From positions 191,021,850-191,085,849 of the forward strand of contig JAVHZZ010000006.1 of the NCBI GenBank assembly GCA_036250195.1: 64,000 nucleotides of DNA, read 5' to 3'. The number at the start of each line of letters is the position of its first letter. The stretch's first letter is position 1. The position numbers were made by a program, and so were the translations under genes. Positions 24,671 through 35,400 of the stretch are shown here, piece after piece. A model generated the notes under the pieces. It was given only the letters and a program-made list of their open reading frames with translations, searched no databases and was not told where the DNA came from. Source of the stretch: Mixophyes australis. Its lineage: Eukaryota; Chordata; Amphibia; Anura; Limnodynastidae.

Positions 24671-25285
24671 CATACTTGCCAACTGTTCCTCGTTGGCTTC
24701 AGGGAGATCCCGGGGAAGGTGGGCGTGCGGGGTTGGGCTTGACGAATCGCATCATTTTGGCCTAGCCCCCTAAATGATTGTCACAATTTTGGACAATTAC
24801 AGCAGGGGGGGGGGAGCTAAGATGACACAATATTTGCGTCATTAAGCCCTCTCCCCTGCCACTTATCTATTGCGGGTGGCGAGAACCGGGAGGTTGCCCT
24901 GCTCTCCTGGGAGCCCTCCCAAAAATGCAGGAGTTTCCCGGACATTCTGGGAGAGTAGGCAACTATGCTTAAGTAAAAGCAGCTAATGAATCTCTAGAGA
25001 CTGAAGTTTCTTTTACATTTCTGTCTCCATTACTGAAGTCATGTTGTCTCACCTGTCAGTCTTTGATTAAATCTTGGTCTCCATGAAAATGGCCACCTCC
25101 ATAGGCATCAATACTTGGACATAGGACACAATTTCTGACCTGTGTCATCATGTCACAGATGGTGAAGCCAACCATGTCTTGTACTGGCTCAGCATCAGGG
25201 AGAATGCCAGACTCTTCAGGGAGTGAGGGAGATCACCCCTATTTCAGGGAGTCTCGCTGACATTCAGGGAGAGTTGGCAAGTATG
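24671..25285. mobile_element. hAT MITE, CATACTTGCC family (long copy)
   Basis: The ends are CATACTTGCCAACT and AGTTGGCAAGTATG, flanked by perfect 8-bp copies of CATTTATT (24663-24670 and 25286-25293). An internal AGAGTAGGCAACTATG at about 24952-24967 resembles a second terminus, so this is either an element with a duplicated end or one copy inserted in another. Confidence 0.88.
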
Positions 25286-25299
25286 CATTTATTAAAAAA

Positions 25300-26436
25300 A
25301 TAATCCTGGAACAGAGCATTGGATAAAAGGCTGTCCCAGCGATGACTTTCCTATAGCACTAACTCTGGGATCTGACCCAGAGTCTTTCATGCACATGTGC
25401 AAACTTAGGTTGACAATGCTCAAAGTCATTTTGGGAACTTAAAGGAGGGGAGAGCACAAAGGCTGCCAGAGAGGGATCCGAAGATCCCTCTTCTACGATA
25501 TAGAATGGCTAAAACTTGATTTTTTGGAAATTGATAAACTGACCCAGACCGCAGTCCCTATTGAGTACCATGGAGACTGCAGGTTAGTACGATACTTAGC
25601 CTAATGCAGGAGATATCTTTTGTTAAATAGCCCTGATACTTAAAAATGCTTGAACCATGCAGAAAAGCTGTTTCCACATGGTTGAAGGCTTCATAAATAG
25701 ACCCCTAAGTGAGAATAATAACAATGAGTAATACTATAAGGAAACTTAGGATAATATAAAAGCACTTTCAATGGAAATTATAGCCGGGTATGTTACACAA
25801 AAAGATTAAGCTGTATGATGTGTTCAGTAAACATATTTTATTCATTTTTCCACCAAGAATATGTAAAGAGGGGAAGATGGGGATATATAAGGGAAGAAGG
25901 TGGGAAGGTGAGGGAATACAATCTTCAATTGAAGAATAAATACACTTTAGACGTGGACTACACAACAAGTGGATTTTACAATATATAAATGATCAAAAAG
26001 TAAAGAAACATTGAAAAATGAAGGTACACCCTAAGGACCAGGGACTGGAAAGGGGAGGACAAAGGAATTGCTAGTAGTGGTAGGACGGGGGATAGTGACC
26101 GGATTGATTACGTGATGAGTGCCTAAAATACAAAGGATAAACAACTATGTGGGACAGGATTGGCTGTCCTCATTGTGGGAGGTCCAGGCGACCCAGGTAT
26201 TGGAGAATTGGAGGGAGTGGTCATGTATTATTCTAGTGATATGCTCCAGTTTCTGTATTTGCCAAGACTTTACATATAAGTGCTTGAGTAGTGGGGGAGT
26301 CTTCTTTCTTCCAATTAAGAGAGATGAGACATCTAGCAGCAATGTGGATGTGACTTATCAGTTTTTATGTATGTTTCGGTGTGTTAGGGATTGAGCGCGG
26401 GAATAGCTGTTTAGAGAGGTTATATGGAAGGTGGAC
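25300..26436. other. Anonymous interval, possibly LINE 3' sequence
   Basis: A small inverted repeat, GAGGGATCCGAAGATCCCTC, lies near 25473. The part at 25820-26100 has a composition like the A-rich 3' ends of the LINE relics, but I could not confirm coding remnants. Confidence 0.3.
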
Positions 26437-27096
26437 CTTCTTGACACCAGACCATCCTCCAAAAGTCTTCGCCTCACTGTGGGTGGTGCCCCGGTCCCGC
26501 AGCTGAAACAACTTTAGGAGACGGTCCTGGAGCTTGCTGGACATTCTTGGGGGCCCTGAAGCCATCTTCACAACTATTGAACCTCTCTCCTTGAAGTTCT
26601 TGATGATCCGATAAATGGTTGATTCAGGTACAATCTTATTAGCAACAATATCCTTGCATGAGAAGCCCTTCTTGTGCAAAGCAATGATGACTACGGGTGT
26701 TTCCTTGCAGATAACCATGGTTAACAAAGGAAGAACAATGATTTCAAGAATCACCCTCCTATTAAAGTTTCCAGTCTGTTATTCTAACTCAATCAGCATG
26801 ACAGAGTGATCTCCAGCCTTGTCCTCGTCAACATTCTCACCTGTGTTAACGAGAGAATCACTGACCTGATGTCAGCTGGTCCTTTGGAAGAAAGGGCTGA
26901 AATGCAGTGGAAATGTTGCTTTTGGGATGAAGTTCATTGTCATGACAAAGCGGGACTTTGACATTAATTGCAATTCATGTGATCACTCTTCATGACATTC
27001 TGGAGTATATGCAAGTTACCATCATAAAACCTGAGGCAGCAGACTTTGTAATAAATAATATTTGTGTCATTCTCAAAACTTTTGGGCATGACTGTA
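26437..27096 (-). pseudogene. Tc1-like transposon, 5' half with transposase N-terminus
   Basis: The outer end reads ACAGTCATGCCCAAAAGTTT on the minus strand, then a leader, then a frame from ATG at 26718: MVICKETPVVIIALHKKGFS, a helix-turn-helix (STIYRIIKNFKERGSIVVK) and RLLKLFQLRDRGTT. This is the paired-like DNA-binding region of a Tc1-type DDE transposase. A deletion and frameshift follow, and the element stops at about 26437, so the catalytic domain and the other terminal repeat are absent. It is a different Tc1 family from the other two copies in the window. Confidence 0.85.
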
Positions 27097-28639
27097 GATG
27101 GTGCAGACAGGTTAGGAGGATTCCCTTGTTCCCATCGCTTTTATGAAATGAATGCCATCTATGTTTAATTTTGCGACAAGGACAAGCCATAATACAGTTG
27201 CGGTTATTTGAAGCATTAGGAGGAGTTGTAGAAACACAACAAAAACAGTAACAGGAGGAGCTGTGTGTAAATATTACATATGAATGTCTGTTTCTCTTCT
27301 CTGTTTCTTAGCATTGAGATTCCTCCTTCACATCACTGGAATAAAGCAAATCTCCCTCCTGAGTTTCAGCAGAGATCAGCATGTATCTGCTCTGCCTGTC
27401 ACATCTCCCTAACACGAGAGCGGCTCCATGTCTTTATCAAACAGACACAAGCTCCTGCAGGCCATCCTTTTCTTGCCTCTTAATTTTCCAAAATGCTGGC
27501 GTTGCATAGACAAAACTAAAAACGATCATATTATTTTTTTATACAGAAGTTGCCGGGCTCCTCTGGCTCAATACTTCTCTGCTCAGCAGTGTTTACAATC
27601 TAATGCTGTTGTTTTTTTGATGGGATGGAACATAATTGGGCTTAAGACTACACCATTTCAAAGGAAAGCATCATTGGGCTACCAATTTGTAAACAGTGTC
27701 TCAGCTAAAGGCCAATGGGCCCATATGCAAAATATAAGTTAGGGTTGTTCATATCCATCCGCCACTATCAACACACGCATCATACCTATTTTGTCTGTGG
27801 ATATTTCATCCATGCAGCACGCTTGGTGGCCTCTGGAGGCTCTAAATCCTGCCTCGTCCCTTGTAAGGCCACCTAATGCAGCCCCCATCTCTTGCTTAGC
27901 GTGGGTATAAAGGGATCACAGTTGGGCCCCAGGTACTACTGCTACTTGTAATGCCAGCATTTGTAAGCATATTGCTGACTAAGGGACACATCTATCCAGA
28001 GTGTTCTGGTCATGAGTATAAGCTTCTTTTAGAAGAGAAGTTCTATCAATATGTGGAGACTGGGGAGATAACTAAATGCAGAAGGGGTGGATGTTAGTAT
28101 AAAAAAAGTATATGCATTTTACCCAATGTAACTCTGTCAGCTTTGTTTACTGTACTGGATATGACTTTGTTCATATAAACAAGGGGGATACAATGAGAAA
28201 AGGATGCACAATGCATGGAGACATAGGAGAGAACAGAGTGCTGGGGAGGCCAATGCGGGAGAGAGAGAGAGAAGAAGCTGCAGGGAAAGGGAAAAGTGAC
28301 AGATGTGAGCAGGCAGACGGAAACGGACAGATAGAGAAAGAGAAACAGAGAGAGAGAGAAACATAGAAATATAACAACTGACAGAGGGAAAGAAATGAGA
28401 TAAGCAGAATTATAGGAGACAGCCGACTATACAGCAAAGTACAAGAAATGGAAGCATTAACTCTTCAGTGATCGTATTGCTGCACATAGATGGCAGAAAA
28501 CATAGTAATCTAGTGAACAAAATAACACTCCATGCAGACTCCCGAGGTCACTACATATTACACTAGGGAAGCCCAAGAGGTCACTTTCGGGTGAAGACAC
28601 TTTCACATGTGGTCACCTTATCATGTGGGTATTTTTTTA
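27097..28639. other. Anonymous interval with GA-rich tract
   Basis: A purine-rich tract with GAGAGAGA runs occupies about 28200-28380, and open frames there (Ser/Leu-rich on the minus strand) are compositional. Nothing else was recognised. Confidence 0.45.
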
Positions 28640-31600
28640 GATGTTTATTTTTAATGGATACGAGTAACAAATTCAAAAAATATAAAACCAATAACTGATA
28701 AATATACAAGGTCCACAGTTTCTAGTGAATGTTAAATATATAAATAAACAATAATAGAAAGAATAAAGGGAAGGGGGTAAACAGAGGGCACGGATGTGGT
28801 AGTTAGGGGGGGTTTTCAGGGGACAGGAGGAATTTGTGTAATGGGTTTTAGTAAAGATGAGAGAAGACTGTTGTTCCAGTTTAGGAGAATAAAAAAGGAT
28901 GGGGGGGGGGGGGTTTAGTTGGAGTATACATTCATTTTGGGGAGGATGATTTTGTCCCTTTCTAAAAAGCCATGGGGCCAGATAAAGAGATCCAATCTGT
29001 CATGAGATGGTATGTGATTTTTTTCCATGTAGTTTTTAACTACTGAGGCAGGTGGGGGTCTGCCTATTTCCAATGGATTACAATTGCTGACTTAACTGCT
29101 ACCAAGAAATGCAAAGTCAGTTTTACAGAATGTTTAGATAGATTTTGGGGGAATAAGAGAGTAGGAAAATCTAAGGGTCTTTAGGAATTGAAGAGTTAAG
29201 TAGTCTGTAAATCTTGTCCCAAAACAAGGATATCTTGAGGCATCTCCACCATATATAACAGAATGTTCCCCTGTGGCCGTAGTTCCTCCAGCAGGCTGAT
29301 TTGGTTGTAGGAGATATTCTGTTCAGTTTATCAGAGGTTTAACATCACAGATAATACAATTTATATGCCATTTTACTTAATCAAAAATAATTCAGAGGAA
29401 CGGGATATTTTTTTCCTCCTCAGATATAAGCCCAAGGTCCGACTCCCATTCAGTCTCATCCCTATGATGTAGGTCCAGCATGTTGCAAATTGAGGAAATC
29501 ATGCTTCACCTCAGACGAGTCTGCAAGCATCTTGTTTCAAAGTGGGAAGGTAGGTAAAACGCATCATGGGGAGGGGGATTAAGTGGGCAAAATGCCTGAA
29601 AGAATCTTACTACTTTAGTACTCAGCAGAGGGTATTTTGTTGGCTAACATCCAACAATGTGAAGTGTCCTCCATCAGTAAGATGAGCTATACATGACCAG
29701 GGCTCAAACAGTCCAGGTGAACTTCACGGAAGAAAGTTGGGGTTGTTCATTATGGGCATAATAAGAGAGATAGCAGTTGACACGCCAAATTTACATTACT
29801 AGTCTCATATTTGCAGTGTGAATCTGAGGGTAAATAGCAAATTTAAATTGAAATATCTATGAGTTTTGGGAAGTCCACCCAAGAAATCATACTCAAAGGA
29901 GTTAAAGGTTGCTGTGATCTGTGCTAAGTGGCAGCTTCAGTGAGTAGAGTTTAGAATCCGGAAGCCCTCTACCTACTGGTAGAATTGCTTTCTTTAAATT
30001 CCATTGCTTGATTCTTTGGCGTTTCCCATTCATTATGAACTTACAAAATGTCCTTTGTACCTCGATAAACACTGATTATGGGACTGATACTGGTAGAGAT
30101 GGGAAACAATAATTTAGGGAGTATATTCATCTTTAGTAGTATGATCCTACTTAGCCATGACATTATCAAGGCTCTCCAAGACGAAATATGTTTTGTGATT
30201 CTGCTACAATTCTCCTGACAGCTTCATATTATTATGTTATCCTTATCTTTATGAGTTGCCATTTAAGGTTAAAGGAAGAAGCAAGATGAACTTTTGTCCT
30301 GTGAGGGGACATGGAGCATCAAAGCTTTTGATATTGAAAAACTACTTTTGTATCCCGAGAGACCATAATCATCGATAAGCTTGTAAAGGTTAGGGAGAAT
30401 TATTTGTGGTTGTGTGAGGGTAAACACTATGCCGTGTGCAAAGAGAGCAATTTTATAGCTAGAGTATCCTACCACCACTCACAGAACATACTGAAATACT
30501 CTAACCATAGGTGCCAGGGATTCAATCACCAGTGCAAATATTAATGGGGACAGCCATTGTGGGCAGACATTGTGTATGTTGGCTACATTTGAGAGAAAGC
30601 CCTTCTGGCCACAGAAGAGGTTTATAAAGCTCTTATGTCCATAAGGAAGTTGCCTGTCAGCCTTAATTTCCTTACAGGCTGGAGAGATCCTGTCAAATGC
30701 CTTCTCAGCATCAAATGAGAGAAATAACTGCTGGGGTTTATTATTATTCATAATTTGGAAAATGTCAATTGTTCTTCTTGTGTTCAGAGATAAACCCAAC
30801 TTGATCATGGTGCATCAAAGTGGGCAAGACTTTAGATGATTTAGTTTAGATGATTTTCCAGGATCTTAGCATGATCTTGTTATTTAGAAATAATATGGGT
30901 CTATAGCTGGCACAATTATGTGGGTCTTTCCCCTTTGTATGGATGACCATGATCCATAATTCTGCTATATGAAGTTCACTGGAGAACCAAGTTAAATAGG
31001 GATTGAAGTTGGAGTGACAAACAGTCAGAATATTTTCTGTAACAGGTAGACGAAAAACTGTTGGGGTCTGGGATTTTGCATGTTTTCTGATCTTTGATTA
31101 CATGAGCAATATCTTTGGCTGTGAATATAGCACTAAGTTGTGCTGCCGTGTGGTGGGAAGGGCATGGGAATTCTAATTTAGTTGGGAACTGTGTTGTTCT
31201 GCCGAGAAGGAGGGAGGGCAGGGTGTATTGGTAAATTATACAATTTGGAATAGTATCTTTGAAATTCCTCTCTACTGGCTTTGGGATCGTATGTGATGTT
31301 TCCTGAGTGGGTCTTTATAGCTTGATGATTATTTCGAATGGAGTGTTTGGATCTAAGTCTAGAATTTTGCTGGCTTTGACCCAGGCGCGGGCTGGCACAC
31401 GCCGCACAGGCGGCCGCATCACATGACACGCGTCATCAATGATATTACTTCCGGGGGGGGTGGCCGGCCCTAACAGCCGTGATTGTGAGCGGCCCGGGGG
31501 GCCCATGCCCCCCTGCCCCCCGGCCCAACCCGCCCCTGCTTTGACCCCTCCTCCTGGTGTGCTTCAGCCAAGTTTTCATTTTAAACTCCACATAATAGTT

Positions 31601-31650
31601 ATTAGTAGTAAGATGTGTAATCTGTAGATCAGCCTAGGAGTGTGTGATGA
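28640..31650 (-). pseudogene. L1/Tx1-like LINE relic, ORF2 reverse transcriptase to 3' end
   Basis: On the minus strand broken frames match LINE ORF2 in order: ITYDPKASREEFQRYYSKLYN upstream of RT (about 31180-31310); FLSFDAEKAFDRI, RT motif A (about 30690); CPQWLSPLIFALVIESL (about 30520); the active-site box decayed to ALFAHG (about 30430) where the family has an FADD/YADD motif; LSRIILLKMNILP (about 30100); and a C-terminal Cys/Trp box, CWRNYGHRGTF with WWRC, near 29240-29290. Stops and frameshifts are frequent. The 3' part (28640-28900) is A-rich on this strand. The endonuclease domain was not identified. A GC-rich MITE interrupts the copy at 31382-31538. It is dead. Confidence 0.82.
31382..31538. 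mobile_element. GC-rich hAT MITE inside the LINE relic
   Basis: The ends are CAGGCGCGGGCTGG and CCAACCCGCCCCTG. It is flanked by perfect 8-bp copies of CTTTGACC (31374-31381 and 31539-31546). Removing it restores continuity of the LINE frame (KHTRRRGQ and SQQNSRL), so it inserted after the LINE. Confidence 0.9.
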
Positions 31651-32125
31651 CCACAGCACAGGTCTTATTAGCCATAATGACATGGACCGCAACCCAGGAG
31701 CAATCCTTATAACTCCCTTTTCTACGTCATTGTTCACCCTCCATATCTCATGCACAAGCTCTTTTCTTTACAACTATATTGTAGACACACATTAACTACT
31801 TATTGTAAACAAAGCAGTCCTTCAAATTACTGCTCATTTTCCACCATATAACTTTTTTCTATAACTGCTACGTGAGAGTGCATTATTACAATATTCATCA
31901 ATGCATGCCCATTGCAGTATAAATATGCTACAGGAATTAGGGAATACGTAGTTCACTTTTATAAGTGCACACCCATAATAATTGAACATGTCATCATACA
32001 GTATTACCTGCTATGTTGTTAAGAGCTCTCTCTTCATTCATTTTTACTTTTACAATTTTCTTAAAAAATACTGCTTATTTCAACAGTTTTCTGGCATAAT
32101 ATAAGTTGTGACAATTAAGAGACAT
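31651..32125. other. AT-rich interval, no gene recognised
   Basis: No repeat family or credible open frame was identified. Confidence 0.45.
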
Positions 32126-32128
32126 CAG

Positions 32129-32295
32129 GGGGTATATTTACTAAACTGCGGGTTTGAAAAAGTAGAGATGTTGCCTATATCAGATTCTAGTTATCATTTA
32201 TTTAGTACATTCTACAAAATAACAGCTAAAATCTGATTGGTTGCTATAAGCAACATCTCTACTTTCTCAAACCCGCAGATCAGTAAATATACCCC
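32129..32295. mobile_element. Palindromic MITE (GGGGTATATTTACTAA family)
   Basis: Inverted halves with GGGGTATATTTAC and GTAAATATACCCC ends are flanked by CAG on both sides (32126-32128 and 32296-32298). The left arm lacks part of the CCAATCAGATT block. Confidence 0.88.
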
Positions 32296-32498
32296 CAGGA
32301 GTGCCTTTATTTCATATGATAAATTTATGTACTACATGTATTTATCTGCATTGATGTACACAAAATTTCTTGTATGGAATCTATATTACTAACTCAGTGA
32401 CGGGCATTTAGATTTTTTTTTTATCTGAGTCCTAAAAACCGTGCAGTGTCTTGTACAGTCAGACATAGCTTCAAATATATATAAACTCCACCCCTACT

Positions 32499-32793
32499 CA
32501 TAGTTGCCTACTCTCCTGGAATGTCCGGGAGACTCCTGAATTTCTGTGAGTCCTCCCTGACTCCCGGGAGAGCGAGGCAATCTCCCGGTTTTTAAACGCC
32601 ACCTACAGTAAAGTGTCGGGAGGTGGGGCTTAGGACGTGAATCACACGTCATCGTGGCCCCACCCCTTGCAGTAATTGGCCGGAAACAATGAATGATGGT
32701 TTGGAGGTGGGGCCAAATGACGTGACCCCTTGAGCCCCGCCCCCAACACGCCCACCTACCCCTAAAGAGTCCTTTCCAATGCAGGCAAGTATG
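32499..32793. mobile_element. hAT MITE, CATACTTGCC family
   Basis: The ends are CATAGTTGCC and GGCAAGTATG. It is flanked by perfect 8-bp copies of CCCCTACT (32491-32498 and 32794-32801), the hAT signature. The interior has the family's CCCGGGAGA phrases and a GGGGCTTAGGACGTG core. Confidence 0.92.
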
Positions 32794-32799
32794 CCCCTA

Positions 32800-33974
32800 C
32801 TGCTTAATTTAAATATCTTGTTTTATGAATCAAAATCTTGTTATGGAAAGTAGCCCTTCCCTATTTCATCGTGAACAAAATATAATCTTTCTGTAACAGC
32901 AGCCATCTTGTCATGCAGTTATACTCTTTCTGTACAGCAGCCATCTTGTCATGCAAATGGTTGTACTGTCCTGTATATTGAAGTGAACAACCCACATATA
33001 TAAATTCATTACATTACATCATAACTTTTAGGTCCAATATGCTGCAAATTTGCTTCCTAAATGACCCTCTATATAACATCTCCCTATAACTTCTGCCATT
33101 ACTCAGTTTAACCGAAAATAAAACACAAACTATAACAAAATATAATCAGCGTTACAATTTAAGCATGTGTTTTTGTACAATTTGCTGAATTAGCAGATTC
33201 TGAAACAGTTTGTTGATTTTTACAAAATGCCAGCTTAGCATTTCTTATAATAAAATAGCTAGTCAACATACAGTAGCATCATGATATTGCATTTATTATT
33301 GATAAGGTTTGTAGCTACATTTAACTACAGATAAACACAACACATTTAATTTTGCACAAATGCGCTACTATTACTAACACAAGCAAACATATCTTTTTGC
33401 CCACTTTCAGAATTTGGCTAAAGCTTATATGTAAACATTGTGTTAAAAATTAAAAGTATAATTTCCAAATATTTACTTTTTTCCTATAATATACACAACA
33501 TATTGCACGTTGAAAGGAAATAAAAAACGCACATAAACCACATTTAGTTTACATTCGCATTTTAATACACATTCAAGCTGCATTTATTAAACATGCACCT
33601 GTGACAGAACAAGAAGTTGTCTCCAAGTCCATATATAAGGTATAAGATATATGTCTACACTGCTCTCCAATTGAGATGAATATATGTATTCAACTATGTC
33701 AATGTGCTGAAACTGAACAAAAAGCATTTACAAAAATACTGCAAATATGTACGGTCTCATTTGTCACAATGATTTTTTATTTTAACAACAATTTACATAG
33801 TTTTAACTTGCCTTAGAAATGCATCTTAAGTGCAAAATTTTAACAACAATGTGTACATAGAAAAAAAGAGGTCTTAGGAGAGCATAGCAAGGAGACATCG
33901 ATGTGTCATTGTTAATTGTCTGCAAATATAAATGCATTATCCTGCATAAAGTACACCTTGATGGCATCAACTTT
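32800..33974. other. AT-rich interval, no gene recognised
   Basis: The only structure seen is a short direct repeat of CAGCCATCTTGTCATGCA at about 32900 and 32940. Confidence 0.5.
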
Positions 33975-34284
33975 GGCAGCATGGTGGCTTAGTGGTTAGC
34001 ACTTCTGCCTCAAGCACTGGGGTCATGAGTTCAATTCCCGACAATGGTCTTATCTGTGTGGAGTTTGTATGTTCTCCCCGTGTTTGTGTGGGTTTCCTCC
34101 CACACTCCAAAAACATACTAGAAAGTTAATTGGCCACAATTAAATTGACCTTAGTCTATCTTGGTCTGTGTGTGTATGTTAGAGAATTTAGACTGTAAGC
34201 TCCAATGGGGCAGGGACTGATGTGAGCTCTCTGTACAGCGCTGAGGAATTAGTGGCATTATAAAAAATAGATGATGATGATGAT
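33975..34284 (+). mobile_element. tRNA-derived SINE with ATG-repeat tail
   Basis: The head GGCAGCATGGTGGCTTAGTG resembles a tRNA A box, and GAGTTCAATTCC matches the pol III B box (GTTCRANNCC). The body carries GTGGAGTTTGTATGTTCTCC and GGGTTTCCTCCCACACTCC, then ACAGCGCTGAGGAATTAG and an ATGATGATGATG tail. No clean target duplication was seen. Confidence 0.85.
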
Positions 34285-34289
34285 CAGCT

Positions 34290-35325
34290 GGAAAGCAAGC
34301 GCTGACAGCAAATGTATACCACCTCTAAAGATGTATAAAAATCAAGTAAAATGGCTCTGCGACCACCCATGAAACTGGAAATGACTCCATAGTTGTGCAC
34401 ATTGATCCACCCAGAACCACAATTTCACACCTCTGGCATTGCCCACATCTTAATTGCTTTGGCCATGCTCTTACCCAAAGAATTGGGCATAATAGGTGTA
34501 TGGTCTTATAAAATGTTTTTTTGCTGCTGGTCTGCATATTTGCAGCTTCATAAATGAACATTAGATTGTGTTGTTACAACAGCTCTCCAGCTGTTTCTAC
34601 ATGGGCGAGAGGAACCTTGCATGAAAAATAGATAGTGGGATTTCCCCAGAGCAAGTAAAGAACATTATCACGAGAGTAGGCAACAGAATTGAGCCGGAGA
34701 GGGGAGAGGAGGAGGTGTGAGGCACATGCTTGATTTGATTGTCCTGTTATTTGTTTAAATAGAACATGGGTTCCACCCATTAATACCAAATCCTTCTGCT
34801 GAAAGTGCATTTAGCACTGAAACACGTTAAGGTTCATATGCCTGTTTATCCACTTGATCAGAACCATTATTCTTGATTGAAAAGGGTCCACTGCCAGTAA
34901 GCTATTCAGTGTTTACAGTCCCAATGTTATCCGGACACGTATAATACAAATGTGGATTGAACATTTTGGAGCTTATGCTCTTTGCGTCTGAACACTCAGT
35001 ATTGGCTGTACTCAAGTGGTCGCAGCCTGAAAGAAGGTGAGGTGTACACACTATTCTACAAAGAGACAAGCTTCTCATCCGCCACTGAGGCTACTTTCAA
35101 TCTGCCACTTGTTAAAGAACTGTCAGCTGTACTTATACTCGCATTGGAGATCACGTGACTGGAACTGCTTCTATTATTCGTTCGGGACATATACAATGCA
35201 TTATTTACCAGCACTGATGAACTATTGAAAGTCGTTACTTCTAATTAATGCTACAATATTCATGAGTAACGGCATGCACAATCACTATTATTTATTAATC
35301 ATCTACACTGCTCCCAATACTGTCT
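34290..35325. other. Anonymous interval, no gene recognised
   Basis: Short open frames exist here but none shows a domain or family resemblance. Confidence 0.4.
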
Positions 35326-35326
35326 A

Positions 35327-35400
35327 TCATCATCATCATCATCTATTTATATAGCGCCACTAATTCCGCAGCCCTGTACAGAGAACTCATTCACATCATT
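35327..35400 (-). mobile_element. SINE fragment (3' end only)
   Basis: ATCATCATCATCATC followed by TATATAGCGCCACTAATTCC and CTGTACAGAGAACTCA is the reverse complement of the SINE 3' end and tail. Confidence 0.75.

Noticed and set aside
28137..28437. Ser/Leu-rich and Glu/Arg-rich frames
   Set aside because: They are produced by the GAGA-rich tract and have no domain.
33975..34060. tRNA gene
   Set aside because: A and B boxes are present but no cloverleaf was evident, and the sequence is shared with other SINE copies.
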